Origin: Mimachlamys varia
Lineage: Eukaryota; Mollusca; Bivalvia; Pectinida; Pectinidae
NCBI GenBank assembly: GCA_947623455.1
Contig: OX392536.1
Coordinates: 38,693,465-38,757,464 of the forward strand
DNA length: 64,000 nucleotides
Direction of reading: 5' to 3'
The position numbers and the translations under genes are program-made. Below are positions 23,347 through 35,475 of this stretch, piece by piece; positions within the stretch are counted from its first letter, which is position 1, and each line of letters starts with the position of its first letter. A model generated the notes under the pieces. The model did no database searches. It was given only the letters and a program-made list of their open reading frames with translations, and was not told the origin of the DNA.

Positions 23347-23704
23347 TACAAGGTCAATCTTGCTCAAAATAGATACGCACGGAGATTGCAACAATTAAAT
23401 GGCCAAGCCCAGCTATTACCATAATTTAATGAAAGTTACATTATACAAAACAAACACGCTTTAAAGAGGGATACCTTCATATGTAAATAATTAATTTTCC
23501 ATCGATTGTATGCAGAATGCGGCTTTCTGATTGGTTGAGATTTTCTTTTCATACCTCTATGAAAAAAAAATCCGAAAATGGCGCGAAAAATGTGACGTCA
23601 TAATGCGGCAATTGACGTTGCGTATTGATTTGTAAAAGGAATCCGTTGTTAGATCAGTCAAATTGTACATAAACATGTTTCAAAAAGTTTCAAAAATTAA
23701 TTAT
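23347..23704. other. gene-free stretch, possible part of a larger foldback element
   Basis: No gene. It has an ATTGG box near 23531, a TGACGTCA CRE near 23593, and a run reading CATACCTCTATGAAAAAAAA near 23551. The last resembles sequence inside the foldback at 23705, so the element may extend leftwards to about 23515. Confidence 0.3.
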
Positions 23705-23857
23705 AAGCATTGATGTCAATTATTTCTTAATTTCATAGGGTTATGAAAAAAATTTTGCTTGCAAACTTTTGTAAGAATCCGCTACGCGGGTTCATACAGT
23801 TTGCAAACAAATTTTTTCATACCCCAATGAAACTAAAAAAGATTGTCATCAATGCTT
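23705..23857. mobile_element. foldback / palindromic element
   Basis: An almost continuous imperfect palindrome. AAGCATTGATGTCAAT at the left matches the reverse complement of ATTGTCATCAATGCTT at the right. The arms (about 70 bp each) meet at GAATCCGCTACGCGGGTTC, itself a near-perfect dyad with a 3-nt centre. Inner landmarks are TTGCAAAC/GTTTGCAA and ATTTCAT/ATGAAA. There is no coding capacity. Foldback transposon remnants and MITE ends have this form. Confidence 0.7.
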
Positions 23858-23872
23858 AATTGATATAATTGA

Positions 23873-24612
23873 TGTAATTCATATGTGATGACACCCTTAC
23901 TCAATGTAATTCATTTGTGATGACAACCTTACTCAATGTAATTCATTTGTGATGACAATCTTACTCAATGTAATTCATTTGTGATGACAATCTTCCTCGG
24001 TGTAATTCATTTGTGATGACAATCTTCCTCAATGTAATTCATTTGTGATGACAATCTTCATCAATGTAATTCATTTGTGATGACAATCTTCCTCAATGTA
24101 ATTCATTTGTGATGACAATCTTCCTCAATGTAATTCATTTGTGATGACAATCTTCCTCAATGTAATTCATTTGTGATGACAATCTTCATCAATGTAATTC
24201 ATATGTGATGACAATCTTCCTCGGTGTAATTCATTTGTGATGACAATCTTCCTCGGTGTAATTCATTTGTGATGACAATCTTCCTCAATGTAATTCATTT
24301 GTGATGACAATCTTCCTCAATGTAATTCATATGTGATGACAATCTTCCTCGGTGTAATTCATTTGTGATGACAATCTTCCTCGGTGTAATTCATTTTTGA
24401 TGACAATCTTCCTCAATGTAATTCATTTGTGATGACAATCTTCCTCAATGTAATTCATATTTGATGACAATCCTCTTCAGTGTAATTCATATGTGATGAC
24501 AATCCTCCTCAATGTAATTCATATTTGATGACAATCCTCCTCAATGTAATTCATATGTGATAACAATCTTCCTCGGTGTAATTCATATTTGATGACAATC
24601 TTCCTCAGTGCA
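23873..24612. repeat. 32-bp minisatellite adjoining the foldback element
   Basis: About 23 units made of TGTAATTCATTTGTGATGAC then AATCTTCCTCAA. Variants are ATATG for TTTG and CGG for CAA before TGTAATT. The unit contains TGATGACAATCTT, which also occurs in the reverse complement of the right arm of the neighbouring foldback. Each unit has a small TCAT/ATGA dyad. Confidence 0.93.
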
Positions 24613-25239
24613 ATTAACAAGTCGTCACAGATAAATTAAACGTACTCATATTAATTCAATGTTTCTGTTATGAAGATGGAACACATATTCGCTATGATTG
24701 CCATCTGACAGAAGCCCAATGAAGCGATCACAGATCCAGAACATATGATGCATCATTGTACAGAATTGGCGTCACAGGCGCTGAGTGAAGGTGACGGTGT
24801 GTCTCGTTACATACACAAACACTGATTAATTGGAAATGTTTTAAAAGCCCATCAACACAAAACCGTCGTATAGGGCCAAAGAGTGATAATGGATTCTCCC
24901 CTGGTGTCAAAATGGTCACGTTTGAGCGAGGGAGAAAGGTAAAGATAGTGATACATACTATAGTCAAACACTGATGATGTGCAAACTACCACTTACATTT
25001 CGACATAGCTTTAATACCCATTAATTTGGGAGGTGTACCATTGGCAGAGTACGAGATAACAAGACCATTATATTGGTGCATGGTATGGGCTCTTTTTAAA
25101 CACTTAAAAGCAAGTTTTCACGAATAGTGCTCATGAAATACAATACAGAATATCGATATTTTATTAAAGAATTACGTCACATCTCATAATACACCATTAT
25201 TATTATCATATTATAATGACAAATGCCAAATCTTGTTCA
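24613..25239. other. gene-free stretch
   Basis: AT-rich unique sequence; the 79-codon minus frame at 24728-24967 has no family resemblance. No RNA gene or repeat is seen. Confidence 0.4.
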
Positions 25240-25420
25240 GGAACGTTTTCCCCAATTCAATACGAATACGGTCCCCAAATATTTTTGTTTTGGGGATGTT
25301 TCCAAAATCCAATACGGAGATGGTCCCGAAATCGTATTCGGGTATGTTTTCCAAATCCAATACGGAGACGATCCAATACCCAAACGCTCTCGAAATGGCT
25401 CTTTAGCCATCTCATACAGA
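25240..25420. repeat. degenerate tandem repeat with dyads
   Basis: TTCCAAAATCCAATACGGAG and TTCCAAATCCAATACGGAGA recur roughly 50 bp apart, with a more diverged copy upstream (CCCCAATTCAATACGAATAC). Interspersed dyads include TCCCCAAA/TTTGGGGA, CCGAAATCGTATTCGG and ATGGCTCTTTAGCCAT. Overlapping frames of 79-119 codons on both strands arise from this structure and are not credible genes. Confidence 0.55.
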
Positions 25421-27815
25421 GACGCACCCCCGGTAAAAAGGAAGTGGACCGCCATATTATGAAATTTAGCAGTCAAGCACTCACGGCTCTGTTTCACAAT
25501 CATTGGTTTCTTCAGCTCTGCCAACTACTGTTGTCATTATCCAGGGTTTATGAAACTGTATGTACGCAGGAATAATCGTGGTATTGTCGTGTAATTTATT
25601 ACCCTAAAAAATAACTATTACAAAAGCAACAAAATGTATCAGGAACTGTTCCAGTCTTGACAACGGCACATTTTTCTAATCTAACAAATCTGCCAGACTA
25701 ATTAAATATCCGTCGCCCTAATCTGAACGATTTAATTTAAAATCTGTTTGTCTGTTTTTGACAAGTACAAGAAAAGTACTGCACACAAGCTTCCGTTTGG
25801 GAACCAATATCTGCACCGGAAAAAAGTCCGGAGCGGTTTTCAAATTTAATTTGTTCTCAGCTAGGATCAAGAAGGGTTACGACTTGGCTTGCAGTGTTTA
25901 TCTTGGATAATGAAAGCATTGTAACAAATATCTAATAAAAAGCCAGAATACGTAGGGTTATCTTTTGCAATTTCATTTCTTTAAATCCGAAATACGGATT
26001 TCATTATATTAGTAAAGCTAATATATCAGATAATTATTAAACCTCCATGTCGACATTTGGTATATCGCTATGATGTCATACCTAATATTTCTGATCGTTA
26101 AGAGCAATTTATTTCCAATACAATACAGTAGCAATTTTAATTTGAGGAAAGTTTGATGACAAGCCTCCAGATTACTTTCCCATAGCGCGGATGTCAGGTT
26201 TTATACGGCTCGGAACCACCCGACTTTATATTTCATTTAAACCTGAAAAAAAGTGCTTTTGACTGGATATCAAGCTTTTCTGGTTTAGTCGCTTAAGCTT
26301 CAGACAATTCATATTGCAAGCAATGTATCCCTGGTAACCGGTAGTGACATAATACGTTAACGGGTACGAGAGTTCTGATAAATATTACACAGATAATAAC
26401 TTATCAACCTCTCCTTGAATAAGACTGTATAAAAAGGGACACGGTTTTCATTTTCCCTGTTAGCCAGAACATAGATCTAGTTTTAAGCAATGTAAATTCA
26501 TAATGAATTTCGGTTCTATTGCACTTTTCGTTATTTAGCATTTAGCTCATATAATGTATGTATCATGTAAGATTGTTCAATTAATAGAACAGCCAGTCGG
26601 ATTCCAATGCAACAATTATAACATCAACAAGAATTATATGCCGTAAATAATGACATACGATGGTGACTATTTCTAGACCATTTGATTATGTCTACCCTTC
26701 TCAGTCCAATGCTAGACGTGTTTTCTGGTTATATCGTATTATAACAAAAATCGTATAACCTAAAATTCGGACAACTCAAAAAGTGATGACGTCACAGACG
26801 GCTATGTTTGATGCATCCAATCTTCTTATTGTTTGTAGTTGAAATTAACACAGAACATTTTGCTTTTTTTTTGCAATACTATGAGTCATTGATTATGAAC
26901 TAAAAATGTTTTATCTATCCCTAGAAATGAAATAATAAGGGATAACTACAAATTGTGGACTGGTATATACCGCATATATAACCAAAAAAATGTAGTAATT
27001 CCTTAAAATAACAACTTTAAATAACTACCAGTCAGTTGTTTCTGTATTGCACGAAGATGTTCTTAATAACCCGTACACATTTATACATTTTGTTTACATC
27101 ATCGTATGGAAGTCTGAAGTATGAACATTTGTCTATTGTAAGTTTTTTCTGCCAAAATTAATCTAGATCATTAACAATGTACATTTGAACTAATTAGAAT
27201 TTGTTCCATTATTTTGCATAAATGGTTAATTATAAACGAACGGCTTTGTTACGCAACTCTAGACAGAACCAATCCTAAACATCCTGTTAAATATCGCAGG
27301 GTTTATTACAACTGTCTCCAAAACTGTGCTAAGCAAAAAACAAGGCAGTCATTTTGAATATCGAAATTTGAAAGTTAAACTACGTGTATATCTCACTTAT
27401 TAATAAGAAGTCTATTGAAAATCAAAGCAGACGAAGTTTTTGTACATCTTTTTAATTGCAACAATTCTATAAACGAAGGAACAAGTTACATGGGCACCTT
27501 TGAAAAAGTTCAGAATAAGACCAGTGCTCGTATTCATGAAACAGTTCTCGTGCTCAAGCATGGATTCTGTGCTCAAGCCAAATTTCTTAATCCGGTTATA
27601 ATTTAATAATGAAATGATATTCTGCCAAAGATTTCGAAATAATTTTGAAGATTGATGAACCCAAATACTGTTTTCAATGCCTACATTTTACTCTTTGTGC
27701 ATTTGATATAATTTAAGAAAATCGAGGAACTGGGGCATTTATTTTCGATCACAACAATACTAATGTTTTACAATGTATTAACAAACGTCCATCTTCACAC
27801 CATACAAATATACAG
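25421..27815. other. gene-free AT-rich stretch
   Basis: No gene, RNA or tandem array is seen in 2.4 kb. The segment near 27523-27590 (GTGCTCGTATTCATGAAACAG and onward) looks like a low-complexity dispersed repeat rather than the coding sequence its 63-codon frame might suggest. Confidence 0.45.
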
Positions 27816-28048
27816 AATATTTCTCAATGAAACCAAGCCGGTGACCACAAATCAGCAACCTGCATCTGATCGACAGCAGTTGCCATCTATCTCGAAAAGC
27901 TCGATATTTAGAGCAAGCATTAGAAAAAGCGAATTAACATCGACATGTAAACACGATAGGTTGGAGAAGCAGTTACGTTACAATCAAGAAAGAGAAAGTT
28001 CACGATCAAAAAAACGAAATCGTCCCGTTAATCGTATAAGCTATAGTA
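27816..28048 (+). CDS. possible internal exon, Ser/Lys/Arg-rich (weak)
   Basis: Within an open frame that runs from an ATG at 27763 to 28077, the part from 27816 to 28048 lies between a TACAG (a poor acceptor, with little pyrimidine tract) and a good donor GTAAGT at 28049. The peptide is hydrophilic and rich in S, K, R and Q (NETKPVTTNQQPASDRQQLP, later ERESSRSKKRNRPVNRIS), as in disordered nuclear proteins. No domain is recognised and no neighbouring exon was identified. It may equally be a chance frame. Confidence 0.2.
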
Positions 28049-29621
28049 GTAAGTTACCCATGTTGGTCTTAGTCTAAAAGTAAAGATCGATGTAAGCTGC
28101 TAATGTAGGAGAGTTTGGTATGGTCTAGCAAGTCCTATATCAAATGGAGAGTTTTGATTGGGCTCTCGAAACCATGAAATTAAACATGGTAGCCCATTAA
28201 AAGCTTGAACAATACAACTGAAACTGGCCCATCAAAAATGAAGATCGATCACTTAATACCTTATATCTAAAGAATTTTCTTACGTAAACGCAGTCATCAG
28301 CATAGCGAAATACTGCGATAACAGATGCAATTTTAACAAGTTGCTCTAAAGTGGAGCATCAATACCAGCTACATTATGTGTGGAAATCAACCCTCTTATG
28401 ATATACTGCCATTTTGAAATAACCTCATTCTGAGCTAACATAACTTGTTATTGTTATTATCTTATCTGGTTTATATAAAACCTGATAAAATGTCCCCACA
28501 TGTTCAGGGTTACTACGTACTATCAGCAAGCTTACGCGCTCTTTATCTTCACCAATGTCCGCCATACCTCTCTGTTGATGAGCAGATTTACCTTATTCCC
28601 AGCAGTCCTGGCATGTTCCTGTCACGTGACAAAGTTTGATCTCTCTAGGGACTTTTTATCCGTTCTGTTGTATCAGACGAGCACGATTTTAGACTTAAAT
28701 GCGAAATAAGGTTACAGCATATTGTCTTTGGAAGTAGAAATCAAATATTCTCGAGTTTTTTTTCTGGTTGATTTAAATTTCTGTTTATTTTAGTCTACCT
28801 GGAGTATGTGTAATTAATGTTGTATTTACTAAGGCGGGTTGGTAAATGGTCTTTACAAACTGTCGTGTGTTTAGCTATGTTTACCTGGCAGTCTGAAGAA
28901 AGCTGTTCACTTCAACAACAAAAATGAACTTCAGACACTTCTGTCCACTAAACTGACCACCTAGAACCTAAACTGGTGAAAGCAGAATTCAATTGAAAAG
29001 ATATCGCTGGATTTATAAAAGTTGTGAGAGAAAACCTGAGAGCACGTGAAACGGACTGTTTTTAAAACTTGAGGTAGCCCTAAATTCCTTGTGTGACAAG
29101 ATGTTGGATCTAAGTGAGTTTGATTGATTTGCGACTCGGGTGAAACATTTGACTTAGCGACCCTGACTCCTGATTACAGGTGAGTTATGTGTGTTTGTAT
29201 ACACCTGTCCTCTGGATTTATCTGAAAATCGATAACATTTTACTATACTTTATTTGCTGTTATATGCACTTACTGTTTTTCTCAACGAAACAGTGGTTTG
29301 AATGGTTATATTTGTACTGATTTCTCACTGACTCTAATGGCCTTGGATGATGTTTGCCGTGGTAAGTCATCTTTTGTTGATATAAATTGTTGCAGGGTGA
29401 TTTTTTATGACCTCCATGCCAAATTTCTTATTGTCTTGCTAGGTGAGTTGCTTGTTTTATAGGTCCATAAAGCAGCTAAAATAGTTAATTGTAATATTAC
29501 GTTAATCCTATATCAGCACGTTGAATGGTATAGTTATAATAGATGTTAATAATAATATATTATTTGTGGCAATTAAGTTTCCCTGCAATAATTTGAAACC
29601 TTAGCTGGTCCATTCCACGAA
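28049..29621. other. gene-free stretch with donor-like sites
   Basis: No coding region is supported. Donor-like sequences occur (CAGGTGAGTT near 29178, GTGGTAAGTC near 29361, TAGGTGAGTT near 29441) without long frames ahead of them. A CACGTG is present near 28622. An untranslated exon is possible but cannot be shown. Confidence 0.35.
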
Positions 29622-31092
29622 GTGGTTGCTTCAGAGGTGTGGTCATTTCAGAGGCGACCAACCAATGTGGTCACTTCAGAGGCAACCAATGTTGTCGCTA
29701 AAGAGGCGACCAAATGTGGTCACAATAGAGGCCACCAATATGGTCATTGTAGAGGCGACCAAATGTGTTCACAATAGAGGCGACCAATGTGGTAAAATAG
29801 AGGCGACCAAATGTGGTCACAATAGAGGCCAACAATGTGGTCATTTTATAGGCGACCAAATGTGTTCACAATAGAGGCGACCAATGTGGTAAAATAGAGG
29901 CGACCAAATGTGGTCACAATAGAGGCCAACAATGTGGTCATTTCATAGGCGACCAAATGTGTTCACAATAGAGGCGACCAATGTGGTAAAATAGAGGCGA
30001 CCAATGTTGTCGCTAAAGAGGCGACCAAATGTGTTCACAATAGAGGCGACCAATGTGGCAAAATAGAGGCAACCAATGTTGTCGCTAAAGAGGCGACCAA
30101 ATGTGATCACAATAGAGGCCAACAATATGGTCATTGTAGAGGCGACCAATGTGGTCACAATAGAGGCCAACAATGTGGTCATTGTAGAGGCGACCAAATG
30201 TGGTCACAATAGAGGCCAACAATATGGTCATTGTAGAGGCGACCAATGTGGTCACAATAGAGGCGACCAATGTGGTCACAATAGAGGCGACCAAATGTGG
30301 TCACAATAGAGGCCAACAATGTGGTCATTGTAGAGGCGACCAATGTGGTCACAACAGAGGCCAACAATATGGTCATTGTAGAGGCGACCAATGTGGTCAC
30401 AATAGAGGCGACCAATGTGGTCACAATAGAGGCCAACAATGTGGTCATTGTAGAGGCGACCAAATGTGGTCACAATAGAGGCCAACAATATGGTCATTGT
30501 AGAGGCGACCAATGTGGTCACAATAGAGGCGACCAAATGTGGTCACAATAGAGGCCAACAATGTGGTCATTGCAGAGGCGACCAATGTGGTCATTGCAAA
30601 GGCGACCAATGTGATCACTACAGCGGCGACAAATGTGGTCACTACAAGGGCGACCAATGTGGTCACAATAGAGACGACCAATGTGGTCACTAAAGAGGCA
30701 ACCAATGTAGTTACTACAGAGGCGACCAATGCGGTCACTGCAATGGCGACCAATGTGGTCCCTACAGAGGCGACCAATGTGATCACTAAAGGGCGACCAA
30801 TGTGGTCACTACAGAGGCGCCGAATGTGGTCACTACAAGGGCGACCAATGTGGTCACTAAAGGGCGACCAATGTGGTCACTACAGAGGCGCCGAATGTGG
30901 TCACTACAAGGGCGACCAATGTGATCACTAAAGGGCGACCAATGTGGTCACTACAGAGGCGCCGAATGTGGTCACTACAAGGGCGACCAATGTGATCACT
31001 AAAGGGCGACCAATGTGGTCACTACAGAGGCGCCGAATGTGGTGACTATAAAGGCAACCAATGTGGTCACTATAGAGGCGACCAATGTTTCA
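29622..31092. repeat. 1.47-kb minisatellite of a 24-bp unit
   Basis: The unit is GAGGCGACCAATGTGGTCAC followed by AATA, about 61 copies, with GAGGCCAACAATGTGGTCAT as a frequent alternate. Each main unit contains the dyad GACCA-ATG-TGGTC. The unit is 24 bp, so reading frames on both strands stay open with an 8-residue period (for example VVTIEATN). No start context, splice site or domain supports translation. The right end (30788-31058) has a 71-bp higher-order repeat. Confidence 0.95.
30788..31058. repeat. 71-bp higher-order repeat inside the 24-bp array
   Basis: Blocks beginning AAAGGGCGACCAATGTGG recur with the GGG at 30791, 30862, 30933 and 31004, exactly 71 bp apart. Each holds three sub-units, one bearing the diagnostic GGCGCCGAATG. 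The period is 72 minus one base, so the reading frame shifts at each block and coding is ruled out across it. Confidence 0.9.
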
Positions 31093-31304
31093 GGTGTCAT
31101 ATGAATCAGTTATTGTTTCTCTGTATTCCTCTTGAGGTTTCTTGATGCCTCTTCTCTTTGGCCCGGCTACATGTATGAATTACTTGTTTGTCATCTGCGT
31201 TCTCTTGCTATCCAGCTGCCAATGGGTTTTTTTCTTGAATCCCAGCAAAATTTGTTGGTAAGGTGCAGATATCTGGATTAGCAAAACTATCGCTTAAACT
31301 TTTT

Positions 31305-31503
31305 TTATTCATTCGACAACAATTGCGAAACAAAATTTCGTTGGCCTGTATGTTAGCGCGAGAAGGAGAAACCTGGAGAACCCGGATAAAAACCCTTATA
31401 GTCGGGCAGTTGACCCCAAACGTTTCACGTCCGATTTGGGAATCGAACCCTTGTCGCCTTTGTGAATGGTTAACGCGCTATCTACTGCATCGCCCGACCA
31501 CCC
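31305..31503 (-). mobile_element. tRNA-derived SINE on the minus strand
   Basis: Read on the minus strand, the element begins GGTCGGGCGATGCAGTAGAT near 31500. A tRNA-like head follows, with B box GGTTCGATTCC (complement of 31439-31449), then a body in which TATCCGGGTTCTCCAGGTTT resembles the conserved central domain I recall from metazoan SINEs. It belongs to a different family from the two SINEs at 1654 and 10699. The 89-codon plus frame at 31263-31532 overlaps it and is an artefact. Ends are approximate. Confidence 0.6.
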
Positions 31504-31830
31504 ATATTATAAAACTGATCTTGATATTTTGACCTTGAAACATCAAAACTAACCTCCGACACCAGCTTCCTTGTGACTTTCATACCAGCAGTGTCGCAAT
31601 TAAGATAAAAAAATAAATAAGAAAAGTTTTGTTATGTGTGTAAGTTAGTGCCGAGGCCTGTTGGGCTCCGCTGACCTGTTCAGCCCTGTGTTATGTCAGC
31701 ACGGGCACCAGCCATGCCTTAGTAAACAAAGCACATTGATAGACTGACACATTTATAAGTACTCTACAACAAATGTAAACATCGGCCATAAATAATCTTA
31801 TCCCACTCCGGAAACGCCAGCTTGCCAGAG
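31504..31830. other. gene-free stretch
   Basis: Unique sequence between the SINE and the E-box/ETS pair; nothing supported. Confidence 0.4.
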
Positions 31831-31853
31831 CACGTGACCTTCACGCCGGAAGT
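31831..31853. promoter_or_regulatory. E-box next to ETS site
   Basis: CACGTGAC (31831-31838) lies 7 bp from CCGGAAGT (31846-31853), a strong ETS-family core. About 240 bp further on, GGCGCCATATTTT (ending near 32101) resembles a YY1 site on the minus strand. Such combinations are typical of TATA-less promoters, but no transcript is visible on either side, so promoter function is inference. Confidence 0.28.
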
Positions 31854-32459
31854 TAAATAGCTACAAACTTCTGGAGAGCGAAAATAAAACGAAACTATTC
31901 GTTTTGTTTGGGGTATAGTGTAACGTAATTGACACTTTGGTTAGGTTTATATTTTATTGCCGCCGATTTGGTTGTGACAGATGCTATAATTGGGCTCGGA
32001 ATGTAATGTGGATATTGTTTGGGGGGAGATTTCCGGGATAAAACGATCCGGAAGCTGTCACAGACCCTGTAGCACTTGTTGACGGCGTGGCGCCATATTT
32101 TACAAACTTAGTCAGAATCCATAGACATGATTCAGTGCCATATGGATGAACTCTGAACCCGTGTGTAAACTAACCCAATTAATTAGTTCATTCATGACAT
32201 TTCCAGGCTCTAGTTCAATATAAGAAATGGAAAAACATGAAGGGAAACCAGTTCTATTTGAGCTCTGTACAGAGGGTGGTCGCTTTTGTATGTAACACGG
32301 ACTTCCGGTTTGTAACATTGGCCCTGCCACTTCCGAAATGCCTGTATCTGGCGCAGAAAATTATAAGAGAGAGCGAAAAGTAACATATTTACATGTATAT
32401 ATATATACCTATACATCGAACTTATTGGCATTTTCTGGATAAATGTCAGTTTAGCAGAG
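31854..32459. other. gene-free stretch
   Basis: No coding region is supported; the short minus frames at 32112-32330 and 32210-32509 have no resemblance to known proteins, and the latter begins inside the CA/C tract. Confidence 0.4.
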
Positions 32460-32504
32460 CCCCCCCCCCCCCCCCCCCCCACCACCACCACACACACACA
32501 CACA
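32460..32504. repeat. poly-C tract followed by (CCA)n and (CA)n
   Basis: A run of 21 C, then three or four ACC units, then about eight CA units. The length of the C run is likely to be unreliable in sequencing. The minus strand carries a G21 tract able to form quadruplexes. Confidence 0.95.
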
Positions 32505-32708
32505 TTCACATCTTTTCATCACCCGAGGTCATATAAAAGAGCGTTTAAGATACATAAATAGGAAGGAAAATGTTCTTTCATTTAGAAAGATGTTCACTCG
32601 TATAGAACCATTATACATATCTGGGTAATGTTAGGTTTACTTACGATATTTTTAACGTGTTTGGGTATTTTGTTTGTGTGAATCACAATTGTGATGCGGT
32701 GCTCGATG

Positions 32709-32808
32709 TACATACATACATACATACATACATACATACATACATACATACATACATACATACATACATACATACATACATACATACATACATACATACA
32801 TACATACA

Positions 32809-32837
<29 letters not shown>
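32709..32837. repeat. (CATA)n microsatellite, about 32 repeats
   Basis: An uninterrupted tetranucleotide run of about 129 bp. It lacks stop codons on both strands and therefore creates spurious frames (repeats of YVCM or YIHT). The length is likely to be polymorphic. Confidence 0.98.
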
Positions 32838-32839
<2 letters not shown>

Positions 32840-35214
32840 TTAACGGTTATTACATTCCTATAACCACTCAAAAGTTTTATCTGTCGAAATTGAGTTATTG
32901 CATAGAACTGTTATCTAGATTGAAGTGAAATACATGTATAACACAAGATCGTTTAAGTATCTTTATGTTTTTTCTCACACGAATTGATCTATACTGGCTG
33001 TATGTCTCCGGGAAGTAATCTGGTTTTGGCTTTGCTATTTTCGAGAAACTATTTTTCTTTCGAGCACAAAGTCCACGTACGTTCAGCCTATGTATAAGTA
33101 CGAGAAACGTTGATTGAATTTTTTCTTTGCTAAATTCCTGTGCACTGACTGACTACGTCTGAGGTGAAAATCGAATGATCCTCTGCCTCAATCTGGCCCA
33201 GCCGTCGCTAGTCCATTGTTTAAGACCGATTCCAGAGGGAAATGCTGGATTTAGATTCTGAAACTTAAGCTTATAAACCGAGATGTACTAGACAAAGGGG
33301 CTTGTTAACAGGAATAAAACCAACGTTAACCGTTCTTGGAATTTACATGTAGCATATTATGTGTTAGTTTATTGTGTGTATGTGTCAATGCGATATGAAA
33401 TTGCTTTATTAATTAGAAGCAAATATATGAATTAAAACCCAGTTAGTATTAAAACATAACTTATAGTCTACATTGTATGTTGTATTACGTGTAAAGCAGG
33501 TTCGTCTTTTCTCTTTTATCTTCCTAAAACATATTGTCTTTTGATATCGAATTTAAATTGCAATTATCGTTAGGTGTTCGTATCTCTCGTTCCATCTCCG
33601 TTCGGAAATAATAGATCACAAGAAAAATCAGTGGAGCATGAAATTGGTGATATGGCTCGTCTATTACAGGTAAAGGGACGTAATCCGTAACCGGTTCCGT
33701 TATACGGTAGGTAACGGAACATTATTACCGTCGTATAGAAAACAGGTTCATAATGCTGTCCTGTTAATTCTTCTACACAGGTATTACAAATAATTAGTAA
33801 AAAGACATTCCATTCTCTGACTAAGCTCTACTCTGACCACACACCTGTAGCCTTACCTGTGTGGTGTTCTTTACACCTGTATCAAAGTTTTTATCACACC
33901 TGCGCGTGAACTACTGGTACCCTGTAGCTTTATTAAAGTGACATTAATACCATTCCTCAAAAATGTATAGACTACTTAGCCTTGTTGAGTAATCAGTTAT
34001 AGAAACAGTTAACGCTTTGTTTGGTACAATTATTTAATCTTTGTTAAATAAAAAAGGAAATATTTAGCTCCGAAGTTAAGGGTATATACTACTTTAATGT
34101 GACAATCTCATTTCAACAAGAGTTCACAAGTAAATCTGACTTAATAAAACGTTTAGCATGAAGAGTAAAAATGAGTGTCCATGATAATAACTTAATTGAT
34201 GATGCTCGGAGGCAAGTATCTATCAAACAGGGACATATATCCAAGGGAGATAACTCTTTGGGTAAGCATGTAAGTAAAAAGTGTAAAGTATCAAAGTATA
34301 AAGGTAAGCAGTTGGTATTAAAAAAATGTGTAAATTATCTAAGTGTATAACATAAAGCACTGAAATGGACGTGGTCTACCTTAAATAAAATTGAAACTTT
34401 ACAGAACTGTATATTATATAAGCGTCTCCTTATCAGGCCTAAATGAAACACGAACGTATACGGACATTGTGTAATAATTTGTTTTGTAACGAAACTCTGA
34501 AACAAATACTGTTGTACACAATATTTCAACTCGTGCATCAAAAGGTCGCTTTTCATTTTTGACAGAATAGATTAATTTTCCTTCAGTTAAAACATATCTG
34601 ATTACAACCAAACGACAAATTGATATGTCATATCCCAGCCTGGATGACCCCGGGCGAAAATTCTAAACTTTCTCTCCAACGCTGGTGGCAATTATTTTGT
34701 TCTAAATTCTGAAACGTTAACAATAATTTTTTGAAAGTGTGACTTTTTGATAAAATGGTGCGATCACAGTGATTATCAGGAAAGTTGATTAATTGACAGT
34801 AAACTACATTAATCTAGGTCACTAGTATTTAATCTAGGTCACTAGTATCAACCAAGACTTCATAATCACAATAATACAATTAGTCCTATGTGTACAAAAT
34901 ACTACATCAAATTTTATAATGGTTATTTGTCCAATTAAAACTAGATGCCGACTTCAAAAAGAAGTTTGAAATTCATATAAATGAACAAAATCATAAATAG
35001 TATATAATTTTTAAGTGTGTGTATCCATTCATGTATCTGTTGTCTTTTAATCAGATACCAGAAACAGAAAATAAAATTGTAAAATGTTTCCTCATTTCTC
35101 CGAAATATTCAGCGCTTTTTCCTGTTTCATAATCTAAACTCAATCAATGAAGCGTGAATATCGTAAACATGAAAATATTATGTATAGAATATAGAACTAC
35201 AATGTATGAGTATT
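32838..35214. other. gene-free AT-rich stretch
   Basis: No gene is supported. AATCTAGGTCACTAGTAT is directly repeated at about 34810 and 34830. The motif AAGGGAGATAACTC is at 34243-34256. Minus-strand frames at 34335-34611 overlap each other and have no family resemblance. Confidence 0.45.
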
Positions 35215-35475
35215 AGAAATAATAATTTGATAAACAAAGTATAGTTATGATATACAAAGTACATGCAGTTATAACATACAAAGTATAGTTATGATAATTA
35301 TACAAAGTACATGCAGTTATAACATACAAAGTATAGTTATAATATACAAAGTACAGTTATAATATACAAAGTACAGTTATAATATACAAATCATAGTTTT
35401 CATATACAAATTATAGTTTTCATATACAAATTATAGTTAAAATATTTATAAAGTATAGTTATGAAATACGAAGTA
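35215..35475. repeat. degenerate AT-rich tandem repeat, about 20-bp unit
   Basis: Units of the type AGTTATAATATACAAAGTAC repeat with indels about 12 times. A longer block containing ACATGCAGTTATAACATACA occurs twice. Non-coding. Confidence 0.8.

Noticed and set aside
25216..25575. 119-codon plus-strand frame with repeated NPIRR motifs
   Set aside because: The repeated residues derive from a degenerate tandem DNA repeat, overlapping frames on both strands are equally open, and no splice or start support was found.
31263..31532. 89-codon plus-strand frame
   Set aside because: It overlaps a minus-strand tRNA-derived SINE and reads through its antisense strand.
32594..32871. Frames encoding YVCM or YIHT repeats
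   Set aside because: They come from the CATA microsatellite, which has no stops on either strand.
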